The position numbers and the translations under genes are program-made. Below are positions 45,722-57,124 of a stretch of DNA of 64,000 bases, in pieces. Position 1 is the stretch's first letter, and each line of letters starts with the position of its first letter. The stretch is from Neoceratodus forsteri. Taxonomy: Eukaryota; Chordata; Ceratodontiformes; Ceratodontidae. The DNA is taken from contig CM057452.1 of the NCBI GenBank assembly GCA_016271365.2, forward strand, positions 1,239,967,001 to 1,240,031,000, written 5' to 3'. Under the pieces are notes generated by a model. It searched no databases. It saw only the letters and a list, made by a program, of their open reading frames with translations, and had not been told where the DNA came from.

Positions 45722-46300
45722 CCCAACCCTTTCTCTCAGCATCCACCACCCCACACACCCACAAGAAACATAATAGTGACACTGGTGGTGCCCAATCCCC
45801 CAGTGTCCTGATCACAACCCCCCCCACTACTGCACATGTGTGGGTGTGCTATTTTTTACCATATCTTTTTATAGTTTCTCCCTACCCAACCCTCTCTTTC
45901 AGCACCACCATTCTACTTCCCCCCCAAGAAAAGTAACAGTGGCACTGGGGCATGCCCAATCCCCTAGTGCAGGAATCCTTGTCCCCCACTGCCGACATTA
46001 GCATGGTTATTTGTTATTATCATTTTTTTCTTTCTTCACCCCACTTGACTCTTGCTTCAGCACCAACCCTCCTCCCAGAAACATAATACTGTCACTGGGT
46101 GTGCCGAATCCTCCAGTGTTGTGATCAGCATCTCGGTCCCATTTTTAATTTTTTTATTTTAACCTGTAACAAGAAAACCATCTATTGATGTTTTTTGCAC
46201 CATTTGTGACCCCCCACCTGACCCTCCTACTCAGCACCCACAACCCCCATGACAACCAAACCCTTATTTATCCTTGGGTGGTCCAACACCATAATCCTCT
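45722..46300. repeat. Hairpin array, locus 2, in tandem units of about 160 bp
   Basis: Units start with CCCAACCCT...CAGCA at about 45722, 45887, 46046 and 46207. Three carry the hairpin: ACACTGG/CCAGTGT (45779, 45800), GCACT/AGTGC (45942, 45966) and CACTGG/CCAGTG (46093, 46113). The first loop, TGGTGCCCAATCCC, is identical to that at 24864-24877 although the stem is different. Confidence 0.78.
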
Positions 46301-46317
46301 CTTCACCACAGACAAAT

Positions 46318-47270
46318 CTTCACTCTTCAAAGCCGGAGCGCAAACTGAAGAAACAAGTATACCGTTCAATGCATTTTAATGGTGTTTTGAACTTAGAGGC
46401 ATAATTTGGGCATTTTTGCATATTTTTGGCCCACATTTTCAACATGCCTTCTTTTGGACCCCTCCTCATGAACAATGTCACTGTCATTAGGCAAATCTGT
46501 CCCAAAAGGTGATTTTTGTGGTCCCTGTGCAAAATCATCTTTTGGGCAGGAGTTAAAAATTGTCTCTGCCCTTGTTCATAAGGTGGGGTCATAAGAAGAC
46601 TATGTTAAAAATTTGGTGTAAAAATATTACAAATTAACAATGTTATTATCCTACATTGAATTTTGTGAATGTACTGTAGCCTCATAGCTTTAGTAATTGT
46701 CAATATTTCTACCCCAGATTTACAACATAGCCATATATTTACAGTACCTCGTGAATGTGACAACTGTCATTTTCAAATCATGACCAAAAGGGTTTTTTTT
46801 TTCCATCCAGAAAGGTGATTTCATGGTCCCTGCATGAAATCACCTTTCAAGCAGGAGTTAATTTTCTCTGCCCTTTTTCATGAATTGGGGACATAAGAAG
46901 GCTATGTTGGAAATGTGGTGTAAAAATATTAAAACTCAACAAAGTTATGAGCCTACATTGAATTTTGTGAACGCAGGCTCATATGTTTGATAGTGTTCAA
47001 TATTTTTACCCCAAATTTTCAACATAGCCATTCTTTACCTCATGAATGTGACAGCTGTCATTTTTCAACTCCTGCACAAAATGTGTTTTAGCACCCTAAA
47101 GGTTGATTTCACAGTCCCTTGCCCAAAATCACCTTTAAGCCAGGAGCTGAACATTTTCTCTGCCCATCTTCAAGAGGCAGGGTCATAAAAAGATTATGTT
47201 GAAAATTTGGTATAAAAATATTACAACACAAATTTACAATATTTTTAACACAAATTTCCCAGCTGTAGCC
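46318..47270. repeat. Tandem palindromic repeat of about 297 bp, locus 2
   Basis: Opens with CTTCACTCTTCAAAGCCG. Marker sequences at about 46599, 46900 and 47191 give periods of about 301 and 291 bp. The clearest fold is 46900-46931 against 46998-47029 (28 of 32 paired), with a nested ATGAGCCT/AGGCTCAT stem in its loop. An outer arm around CAGGAGTT (46852; complement at 47069) extends the palindrome. Confidence 0.8.
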
Positions 47271-48056
47271 CTATTGGCTCTGGTCAGAGTTTGTTTTAAT
47301 ATTATTGTCCCTGTAGCTGTATGCCAGCTCCTCCAGTTAGTAGCTTCTTGTACCAAATCATGATGTGCAGTAAAATTATCCAGTATCACCAACAGACATG
47401 ATCACTAGGATGTGACGGGGCAAAACAAAGAAAAGGAGGCACCATTTTTCATCTCATGCCTCTTCATGCCTGTGAATGGCAGCTGCATGCCAGTCACAAT
47501 GAATGCATATGGACACCTGTTTTGCACACACCTTACAGAGATATGTTTTGCAGGATAAGATCTCAGTCCCACTGTCACAACCCTCGTATATCATGGCTAA
47601 TTTCCAGTTATTACATCAGTAAAGATTGTAAGCTGGCTGATGTGATGGGGCTACCACAAGCATATCATGATCTTACTTTATCTGTCAGTAGAGCTTGTGG
47701 AATTTTCAAAATCTGCTTCCATAAGAATTCTGTAAAATGTCAGACATTCTACATAATTTTGTGGAATTCTGTCAAAAGCAGAATTCCAAAATTTTGAAAG
47801 TGGAATGTTAACTACACAATAGTATTCCACAGTTTATGTAAACTACTGAGTCATGATCTGCAAACTGTGGAATAATATTCTGCCACTTACATAGTCTGAA
47901 GAATATTTTTGCTTATGAAATTACTAGAAAAAAATCTAGAAATGTCATTGGCTGAGAGACGTCTCAAGACCAAGCATTAAATCTCTATAAACATACTGTC
48001 AGGTGCCAAATCTTATTTTCCTTCCCAAAAAGCCTACTTAGAGCCATTTTATAATT
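47271..48056. other. AT-rich sequence with hairpins
   Basis: No gene. Two strong inverted repeats: TTTTGTGGAATTCTG with CAGAATTCCAAAA (about 47757-47793), and ATTCCACAGTTT with AAACTGTGGAAT (about 47824-47874). Possibly a decayed foldback element. Confidence 0.5.
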
Positions 48057-48200
48057 GTAATAAGCCCTCCGTAGTTTACATCATAGGATTTTAATGCACT
48101 TCCCAGGGGCATAATGACACAGCCTTCAGCCTCATGCCATACTACACCCCTGGGGCGTGCATTAAAATGCTATAATGTACACCCTGTCATGGCTTATTAC
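48057..48200. mobile_element. Short foldback element (MITE-like)
   Basis: 144 bp palindrome: GTAATAAGCC at 48057 pairs with GGCTTATTAC at 48191. The arms remain similar for about 60 bases (ATTTTAATGCAC with GTGCATTAAAAT). Confidence 0.7.
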
Positions 48201-50245
48201 ATACACAGTTTACTTAGAAATGCTTTTCTGAATTCCCTAATAAAGAAATTCCAAAAAGCATTTCGGAAGTAAAAGTGTCATTCTTCATGAATTTCACCAA
48301 CAGAACATTGCATTCTGCACAGCTACGTTTGCCAAACTAAGTGGCAGGAGGAGTTATAGTCCATATTCCTAACACTAAATGGTCAACCTGTTGGCTTAGA
48401 GCACACATCTTATGTAGAGTCAGCAAGAGCAGACTATTACAAAACAAAGTACTGTATAACTGGTGCTGCACCCCAGTGACTCTGAAATCCTTGGGTTGGA
48501 TGTCTGATAACTGCTGTTGAAGTTTCAGGGCTGCAGGAGGTATCTTAAAAAGAGGGGTCCTTCAGCCTTTTATTCTGTTTCCCTGTGTAGTTTATAGGCA
48601 TGCACAATGACTGCCTCTTTCCTTATTTCATCAGGATTTAAATGTTAATGAAAGTACTTAAATCTGGTGTGAAAACCTGCTTAACTCCATTGCAAAGGTC
48701 ATTATCTGACTCATGTAAGGCATCCTGGAGTTTTATGATGATGTGGTGCCAAAGACTGCATTAGGTATACTGTAGTAGTCAGTGCTGCTGCTGTCCTTTG
48801 CAATCCCTATGTTCTTTTCTTATGCTGTCCACAAAACTTTTCAAGGCATACTACATGCCCTGCTGCTTTCTATAGTTTAAAGTGTATCTGAGTTAGAAAT
48901 AAAAATACTTTCAGAGAATATAAGGGCTTCACAAGACATATAACAGAACTGAATAAGAATATAAATTTTGCTGGCTTGTGCATGTATGCAACATAAACTA
49001 CCATGATGCCTTGCATGAGTGAGCTCATGATCTTAGCAATGGAGACAACAGGTTTTCACACCAGGGCAAAACAGAGTGAAGCAACCTCATTTATATTTAA
49101 ATTAGGATTAAATTAGGGGGAATGCAAGCAAGGGAATCATTGTTCATGTCTACAAATTACACAGGTATATAGAAAATAGGTTGAGGGGACTTTCCCTTTA
49201 AGCCACATTCTCTGGACACACCACTAACTAAACCATTACTTGGAAGAGGTCATCCATCTTTGCTCTGAAGGGGTGGGGATAAACATTAAATTGGCTCCCC
49301 TCTTCACCTCTTAGCATATAATTCACAGAGTATCCTTAAAAGATCACTTCTGGCCATATGGCCAGTGTAGTAATAAAACTCCTATTATATTGCAGATGGA
49401 GATCTAGAGAAGCCTCCACACCCACAGTGTGGTTGCAAGCCATTGGCCAACTACCCATTTACAAGAGAATGCCCCACCTAGTTGCCAGATCTATTACTAT
49501 CTATTATAAAATATGGGCACCTTAACTCCTTTTTGTGCTGTGTCCCCAACAGTGAACCACAGAATGATTCAACCCCAGCGTACCTGAACATCTTTCAGGG
49601 GGCCTGCCTAAGACAAAGTTAGAGGCTGGATAGACCTCCAGTACAGGCCAAACTACTAATATGTGTATTATATATCACTTTGTCTGAACCCATAAGAATA
49701 TCTATATCTTTAAATGATTTGGTTTACTCTGTAGAATGATATCTATTTTAGCTGCACCTGCTTGTTATGCTGTACAATTATAATTATTTGTTGTACTGTT
49801 GGAGAACAGTTTCAGAACAAAATTAACTACAAAAAGGTTTTTTTTTTTCCTTTCTTCAGTGTTGTTCCACTGGAATGTCTTATGGTGAATGACACAATGT
49901 TTTCCTGTCAGCATCCCACTCCTCACTGGGCCTCCTGACTGCCATGACACCAGGCTTCTGGTGTCAGGAACACTGCAGGAGATGCTTTCCTCCCCATTTA
50001 TTGCAGGAGAGAAGTCCCTCAGATTATCAGTCCTCCCATGTCTCGGCAGATCTCCAATGACTCAAGTGCACTCCTAAACATGGAAGGATTTCCATTGTAG
50101 CCGGTGACAAGTACTACAGCTATGCTACTGATCTGGTTATGAACTGTTGCTTTAAAGGGTTTCTCTGGCAACCACAGAAATACCCCTGTTGGCTTAAGCA
50201 GAACTCAGTTGCTATACTGTCCAAAAAAACCTTTGAATTTGGGAG
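48201..50245. other. Unassigned sequence
   Basis: About 2 kb with no coding motif or recognised repeat on either strand. Confidence 0.4.
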
Positions 50246-50455
50246 GTAGTATAGTGTAGTGGTTAGGAACCCTGAGCTGTGAACCTTGAGGATTGGGTTT
50301 GAATCCCACAGCCACTACTTGCATACTGTGTGACCATGAGCAATTCACTTAACCTCCCTCTCCTTCCAGCATGCTCCTGGAAACAAGCCTTGTCTTAGTG
50401 TGTCTTTCCTGACCAAAATTTGTAAAAACAACAATGAATAAACATTCAATTTTTC
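50246..50455 (+). mobile_element. MIR-like SINE, plus strand
   Basis: TAGTATAGTGTAGTGGTTAG (head), GGGTTTGAATCCCACAG (B-box), then TGTGTGACCATGAGCAATTC and ACTTAACCTC: the order of a MIR/CORE-type SINE. The 3' end, CTTAGTGTGTCTTTCCTG to AACAACAATGAATAAAC, corresponds to the reverse complement of the copy at 43677. Confidence 0.78.
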
Positions 50456-50872
50456 ACTGATATGGGCATTTTGAAGAAGTATTTCCTCCTGCCTGTCCTT
50501 TGCTAGTTATAAAAGTGACTCCCTTTGTAATGAGCTAGTAATGCCCGTAAAAATATACTATTCATTTTTAAAAGTAGCCAGCTCTTTCTTTTTATATCTG
50601 AAGCCCTTTTTTTAATTTTCCCTTTTACTGTGTAATAGACTCTTGTCTTTATCTATCCTGAACCTTCTTTGTAACTATGTAATGATTGGAACATGTTCAC
50701 TCCCTCATTTGTAATGTAAGGAACAGTACTCTGCCTGGAGGCTTGCATTCTGGGTTCTAGTACTTTACAGATGAGACAGTGTGCTCTAGTTGTTAGAACT
50801 TTATCTTAAGGTTCAGGAAGCCAAATGCTCACTGTGTATCCTTAACATAGAGGATAATGTATGGTCAAAGAT
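50456..50872. other. Unassigned sequence
   Basis: No recognised feature. Confidence 0.35.
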
Positions 50873-50993
50873 GGTTAACCGGTTTGTTAACCATCAAGAG
50901 GTTGCCAGGGCAACAATGTAAACCTCAAGAGTGAAGCTCAAGAGGTTTACGTCGCCATGGCAATCTCAAGATTGGTTAAAAAAATGGTTAACC
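50873..50993. repeat. Imperfect palindrome bounded by GGTTAACC
   Basis: GGTTAACC at both ends (50873, 50986). Arms GGTTGCCAGGGCAAC...GTAAACCTC and GAGGTTTACGTCGCCATGGC pair imperfectly around a short centre. MITE-like. Confidence 0.65.
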
Positions 50994-51156
50994 GTCAATG
51001 TACCTTACAATGTATTTTATAGTGTATGGTACCATTTAGGTTTTTAAGAAAAGAAAGCAGTTCCTTACTGCAGTTTTTTTAAGGCACCACTGCTTGGCCC
51101 TCACCACTGCTTCAAGGCTGTCTGATCCAGTTGCGTACATGCCCAGACTGTTCCCG

Positions 51157-51200
51157 GTTGTTAACCCATGGATGTGACATACCATCGATGGGTTAACAAC
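51157..51200. repeat. Short hairpin, GTTGTTAACCCAT stem
   Basis: GTTGTTAACCCAT (51157-51169) and ATGGGTTAACAAC (51188-51200), a perfect 13 bp stem. The TTAACC core resembles the palindrome 160 bp upstream. Confidence 0.7.
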
Positions 51201-52029
51201 ATCGTGACATCACGTCAATGGTAAAATGTTGTTATAAAAAGGTAGATTTCTACCTATACCAATGTTCTACCATACATTATAAGTCAGTTAGGGCTCCGTA
51301 TTCAGCAAGCAGCACCTGTGCTGTGCTTGGGCTGCACTTACATTTGTGTTAGTGCCAGTACACTGTCCGGGGATCTTCAGCTGACTTGCCCCAGAGTTAA
51401 CACCACTGAATGTTGGGCTTCAATGCAATGTAAACATGCAGTGCAAATGCATAGCACTGTATATAGCAGTGGACACTGGTTCAGCACTGGAGTGTTGAGG
51501 GTGTAAGAGGAAGGCATCAATGAAAAACACAACACAGCAACATAAGTATCAAACATCAACTTTTCTGCAATTAAATGAGCTTTATTACTATTTAACTATA
51601 ATCATACACAAGTAAACCTGAACAAGAACAATTACCAAACCATGTATAAAAACTGAGCACACATAATAAGAATGCAATGACATAAAAAACAAGAAAGATG
51701 ATGCCATAAACAACAATAAAATGGAATCAACCCTACCAACAAACTGACACCCAACTTCCCCCCATGCATGGCCCTAAGGACTAATCAGAAGCAAGAAAAA
51801 GGAAAAATCAAGAACAATTATTCTCCTCAGTACCTTACTTCTGGTGCAGAGTACTGATAAATATAAATCTAGTCTTCAAAAAGCCTACAAAACATAGGGG
51901 AATGGGTTTACTCACCCGATTACCCATCTCTCACTAAAAAAAGGTAAATGGATAGACAATGAATATTATATACATCAACATTTCTATGTGCAATGGCCAA
52001 TAACACTTACAGAGAAACAGAAGAAAAAT
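51201..52029. other. Unassigned AT-rich sequence
   Basis: No gene recognised. A minus-strand AATAAAGC near 51580 could be a polyadenylation signal. Confidence 0.35.
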
Positions 52030-52420
52030 ACACACCAAAACAAGGGCACCTGCCGATAGAAAAATGGGGGGCAAAGGAATAGGGATGGCCACCCATTCTA
52101 ATATGGGAGGAAACAAAGAAATAGGGGCCATCACCCATAACAAATCAGGAGGAACAAAGGGATAGGGGTAGCCACCCATAGAAATATGGTGGAAGGGAAC
52201 AAAGGAATAGGGGCAAATGACCATCAGTAGAAGGAGGGGGGGCAAAAGAATAAAGGCAACCTTTCATCAGTACAAATGGACAGGGAACAAAGTAATAAGG
52301 TCAACCACCCATCAGGCAAAAAGGAGACAAGACAACAATATCATTAAGGTAACCACCATTAAATACAAATAAAAAAAGGGCAACTGCCTGTAAAACACAA
52401 ATTAAAAAATGGGCAACCGA
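52030..52420. repeat. Minisatellite, period about 43 bp
   Basis: Degenerate units containing GGAACAAAGGAATAGGGG and CCACCCAT recur at about 52072, 52107, 52147, 52188, 52233 and 52276 and decay on both sides. The minus-strand open frame here simply repeats the unit. Confidence 0.75.
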
Positions 52421-53004
52421 CCCTCAACAAAAATGAATGTCCTTGGCCAACAAGCTCAATGGTCTATAGGTGGTGATAATGGTTGTGGTGGTTGCTGCCA
52501 CTGGATGAACACTGAAAGGTTCTGGGTGTACCTGGTGGTCCACTACACTCTGCTGACCAGCATACACAGCAAGCAGACCTGGCACTACAGCAGTTTTTCA
52601 CTGTCCTCCTACAGCACGGCATCCTGCCACCTTCCTGCTGGGCAATTATGGAAAGAAAGGCACTGAAGTCAGCCAGCTGTGCATACAGCATAAGCAAAAT
52701 AAGAGTGGCATAATGTGCACAACATAAGTGCAACCAGCCGACACATGAGCCACCAAGGCACATAGGTGGAAGGAATCAATCAGCCATAATAGAATGTGCA
52801 TGCATACAAGAGGCAGCATTATGGGCCTGAACAGTAGAGGACTGCACATACAATGAGTGTGCTATGCTGCAGTGTAGTATGACAAAGCCATGCAAGGTGA
52901 TTTTGACACCAGTAGGCATGCCAGATGTGGAACTGCAGAACATACAACAGCAGTGCCAAGCCAGAGCATGATAGGCAGTGTAAGGGTCCAAGTGGGTAGA
53001 AATG

Positions 53005-53036
<32 letters not shown>

Positions 53037-53154
53037 TCGTGCACGCATACCACCCTGCTGACCAGGCATGCAGCACACATATCCAATACAGGTGTGCAGG
53101 ACAACAGACATCCATGAGCCACCCTGTTCAGCAGCAGGGGCAGGCCCAGCCACA

Positions 53155-53202
<48 letters not shown>

Positions 53203-55350
53203 TGGTGCACACAGCACAGCTGTATACAGATGGGACCATTGTGCAGCATTGTGTGCAGCAGGCAGGGTAACACATGAGTGTAGTAATGTTGTACATGGGT
53301 AAGCACTGGACACACTGTACCGTGGTCACCACAACACACCAGTGTGTGAGATGCAGAGCTACCTGGAAGCACCTTCTGTCCTAGCAGAAGCCAGTCTCAC
53401 CCAAAGCAGGGGTTTCACCTCGCACTAAGCTAGTACAGGATATTGGCACTGTGAAGATGTCTGAAACACATAATGCAGGGTACTTATGTCCATGTACCAT
53501 CCTGCTGCTCCTTGGGCACACTGGGCCCCATCACGGCTGGGCATCCTCTGCAGCTGCTCCTGGTCCTGGCAGTCCAGCTCTGGCTATCCGGCCCTGGCTT
53601 AGCTCTGCTGGGCCCCAGTGACTTTGGAGGAGCACAAAGGAGACCTGATCAAAAGCATGTAGCAGAACACATGGCATGGTACCCTAAATGCTGAAAAGTA
53701 CACAAGCCTATATACTGATACTGTGCAACAGCAGCTACATGTGCATGGTGGGGACGGACAGTACCATGCATGGCCACTTCTTACCATTCTGCACAGCCAT
53801 AGTATACTACACAGACAGATGTGCTATATCCCAGGCACAGCCATAATGCTATCTACCAGTGTTGTAGCTATGGCCTAGCACTGGATATGCAAGGCCTGTG
53901 TAGTGCCCCTGTCCAACCATCATCACCAATCCTGTCCAATATACCCATACATGTCAGCTACATGTCATGCAAACCTCATATGACACAGTAGGATGCATGT
54001 AGCTCTAGGATGCATACAACAGTGGCATAGGAAGCATACCTGTACAACAGTAGGGATGGAAATTGTACCATAGGTATAGCCCAACACAATGGAAGGGCTT
54101 AGAGAGTCACAGCCACTCTAATATAACAGTAAACCATGAATTGTGGAGTACGTGTACCAGCAGGGATACTGTATAACATAGGAAGTGTACACAGAACAGA
54201 CGGTGGCCTCTGCAAACTGATGCTCAGTATACCTACCACCCTTGCTACAAGGCGAATGCATGCCACATGACATATTCTTCCAACTTCACATAGCATCCAT
54301 AGACAAACTGTGATCACATGTCACTGTGATAGCATACACTCTTGGTGTTATGGCAAGTGCATGGCTCTGAGATCCACAATGGATACTGTATTGCACAAGA
54401 CAATGGGGACATCTACCAGACAGATGTTCCATACATCTGCATTGGTTATATAGGGCTATACAGTAGATCAGATCCTATACGATAGAGTGGACACAACATA
54501 GATACTGTGAACATTCTGTCAAGAGTTAGTAACCCAAAAATAGAGTGTCATGGAAACAGTACCACACACAAGACACCAGAGCAAACATACATACAGCCAG
54601 CTGTGCTCATCTGGCCATGGCACAGTGCCACTGTCCGCCATAGCCCTGTGATGCTACAGGTGCCTGTGCTCTCTCCAGGACAGGCATGAAACCTGTACCA
54701 GCACTGGTCCACCATTTGGACCACTCCGATTCACCATGTCAGGCACCTCTCCACAGATTTCACATTTAGGTCTTTCTGCTGCCTCTGCCCTCTCTCTCAG
54801 AAGATGGTTCCTCTTCTGGCAAACAGCACTCTTTCTCCTGTTTGCCATTGTGGGTTATTCCCTAGCACCAGCCCTCATACAAAGCTAGTGACGAGTCCCT
54901 GGCTCTGTTGGTGTGGGCTGCCATTTGTGCAGCACATTTTGATGTTAGCAATGTGCTAACATCGAATAGGACAATGGTATTCATGTTTCAGATTGGGGGA
55001 GGGGACATTCACACATGTCAGGAACTAAGCTGCATGTGTGCATGGTGCATGGTGCACATGTGCTATACGGTACTTCACATTCACATGCCATCATGTGACA
55101 TCATAGCGTTCATGTTGTTGCAGCATTATGATGTCAACAAAGACATGTGATGTCATGTCTGTGCCACATGGGGGGTGTAGCATTAGTGTAACTGCAGTGC
55201 TTGCACATGGAGCAAATTCGCAACTGCAATTTTCAAACAATTTATGCAAAAGAGCAGATTTTCCAATCAGAGGACAAAATCCACATTTGCATGTCATTAC
55301 TGGAATGTATTCATTCATTTGCATGCTTAAGTGTACCTGGAGCATATAAA
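52421..55350. other. CA-rich region with microsatellites, no gene recognised
   Basis: Similar in base composition to 19610-21600. (AC)n runs lie at about 53014-53036 and 53155-53194. A perfect hairpin, GATGTTAGC/GCTAACATC, is at 54941-54963. No Harbinger transposase motif was found. It may be the upstream half of the element carrying the MYB-like gene at 55351. Confidence 0.45.
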
Positions 55351-55975
55351 ATGAGCAAAAAGCGCCACACAGATTCTACAGAGGAACTGCAGGTGGCTAG
55401 AGGTAAGTGTACTGAGGAAAGGTCTACAATAGGGACATGGGTGATCATAGTACCATGTTTATGCTGTATCAGGACCAGGCTATTGCTATATCTTCACATA
55501 GCCAAGGACTGTGTTAGGCAGGCAGCTACTTGTATGCTGGGCCTTGGAATGCAGGAACATATACATGTCTCGGCCAGGGGGCAATGGGTCCTGTACGCCA
55601 CTGTACCTTTGCTCTGTGCTTTGCTGTGTGTATACAATGCTCAGTGCTGTTTGCCCTCCCCATTTCCAACAGGTAACATGAATGATGCCAAGAGGCAATG
55701 AAAATTTTCAGAAGAGGAAGTGTTGATGCTTGCTCAGGCCTACGTGGCATATGAGAACCTCATGAGCAACAGGAGGGGGAAAAAGGGCCAAAATTAAAAA
55801 TGTTTGGGCCGAGGTCACAGAAGTCATGAATGTGGTGGGCAGAAGAGGCTGGAAACAAGAGGAGATCAGGAAGCAGCTTACTGACCTTAAAAGATGCACA
55901 AAAGAGATAATAGCCAAGTCCCAGGTAACCTCCCAGTCACAGGCCATGACCCTAGCAGTGCAGTGCTCCTAGCCC
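55351..55975 (+). pseudogene. Two-exon MYB/SANT-like gene (Harbinger-type)
   Basis: Exon 1 is 55351-55402 (MSKKRHTDSTEELQVAR), followed by a consensus donor AGAG|GTAAGT. The intron runs to a pyrimidine-rich acceptor, CCATTTCCAACAG, at 55672. Exon 2 continues in frame through NMNDAKRQ, meets a TGA, then KFSEEEVLMLAQAYVAYENL, a one- or two-base frameshift near 55793, and IKNVWAEVTEVMNVVGRRGW and IRKQLTDLKRCTKEIIAKSQ. The Trp spacing and the final basic helix match the MYB/SANT-like domain of Harbinger partner proteins. The TGA is probably a decayed CGA Arg codon. It is different in sequence from the ORFs at 19288 and 23270. Confidence 0.72.
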
Positions 55976-57041
55976 CTGCTAAGGTGGTCATGGCTGCCAC
56001 CTTGCACCAGTGGGAGGTGACTGATGGGTTTGAAAGCCAGGTCGGACCAGCACAGACATGTGACTGACCATGTTAGCCCAATCACATTGGGCCTGTGTAT
56101 ATACATATACCAGAGGTGTTAAGGATTGGATGTCAATCTAGGCCATGGCCAGAAAAGCAAAGTGTACAGACACAGGATGTACTGCACAGATCTGTGTCTG
56201 TGCACACATACTTCCATAGCCCTATGAATGCATTCTGCATGATCCACAGGACACCACGCATGTGGGATATCACTGCTGCATGCCCTGTCTGTAATGGTGT
56301 TCTTGTTTTCAGAGTTGGACTGGCACACCAGGATGCAGTGACATTTTTATATGTTCCCCTCTGTTGGTTTTCTTGACACCTTTTACTCTCAACAGCTCCT
56401 TACTTTCATCATTTATTTATCATTTATTTGACTAGAGTATTTGTGGCATTGCAGGTGTATAATAGCAGGCACACACGGAGCTAGTGTATCACATTTACAT
56501 AGAATATTTAGATGCGTGTGTCACCCTGGGCCCTCTCACATAATGATTTTTCACATTGGCCCCTGTATCTGCTTTCCAGGTGGGCCCCCAGTACCCAGCC
56601 AGACCTTGCCTGTTGGATAATTGTTACATAATGGGTGTAGGCTTCATGGTGGTATCCAGCTATCTTGCTGGTTAGGCCATCTGTAGGGTAAGCATCTACT
56701 GTGCCCCATGTGTTGTCTTCTCTGTGATTACCAGTAATGGAGTATATGTGATGTGTATAGCACTTGTGGTGTATGGAGAATGTACTGCATGGACAGCATG
56801 TGTGGTGATACACAGTACACTGTTACTGCATGCTGCCATGGTCAGCACAGGTGTGAACATTACTCTACTATAGATCAAGGGAGCACTCCTGACCAATCAG
56901 AGCGCTCCCTTCCCCTGTGTGTGAGACACTGTTATTCTGTGAAGAGTGTCTCACATGCAGATGCCCTGGAAATGGGCACACCCCCGGTCTTTTATTTTTA
57001 ATAACACTGCTCAATCCCTCAGTCTATAATATTTTAATATG
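55976..57041. other. Unassigned sequence with two hairpins
   Basis: No gene. GTGAGACACT/AGTGTCTCAC (56921, 56945) is a perfect 10 bp stem, and AGGGAGCACTC/GAGCGCTCCCT (56878, 56900) is nearly perfect just before it. Confidence 0.45.
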
Positions 57042-57080
57042 TCCCCTGCAGCAACTCATTGCGGGATAAGAGTGGTTTCA
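57042..57080 (+). repeat. Inverted repeat, left arm
   Basis: 39 bp, pairing with 57988-58026 at 32 of 39 positions, including 15 identical bases TAAGAGTGGTTTCA plus flank. It encloses the LINE fragment. Confidence 0.65.
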
Positions 57081-57124
57081 CTTTCATTCTATTCCAGCCG
57101 AGCAGATCAGCTTTGCTTCACTGT

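Noticed and set aside
52776..53372. Cys/Val-rich long minus frame
   Set aside because: Generated by the AC microsatellites (CVCVCV tract).
54654..54848. Minus-strand 64-codon frame with a CEIC motif
   Set aside because: Too short and isolated, with no second Cys pair in zinc-finger spacing; cannot be supported as a gene.
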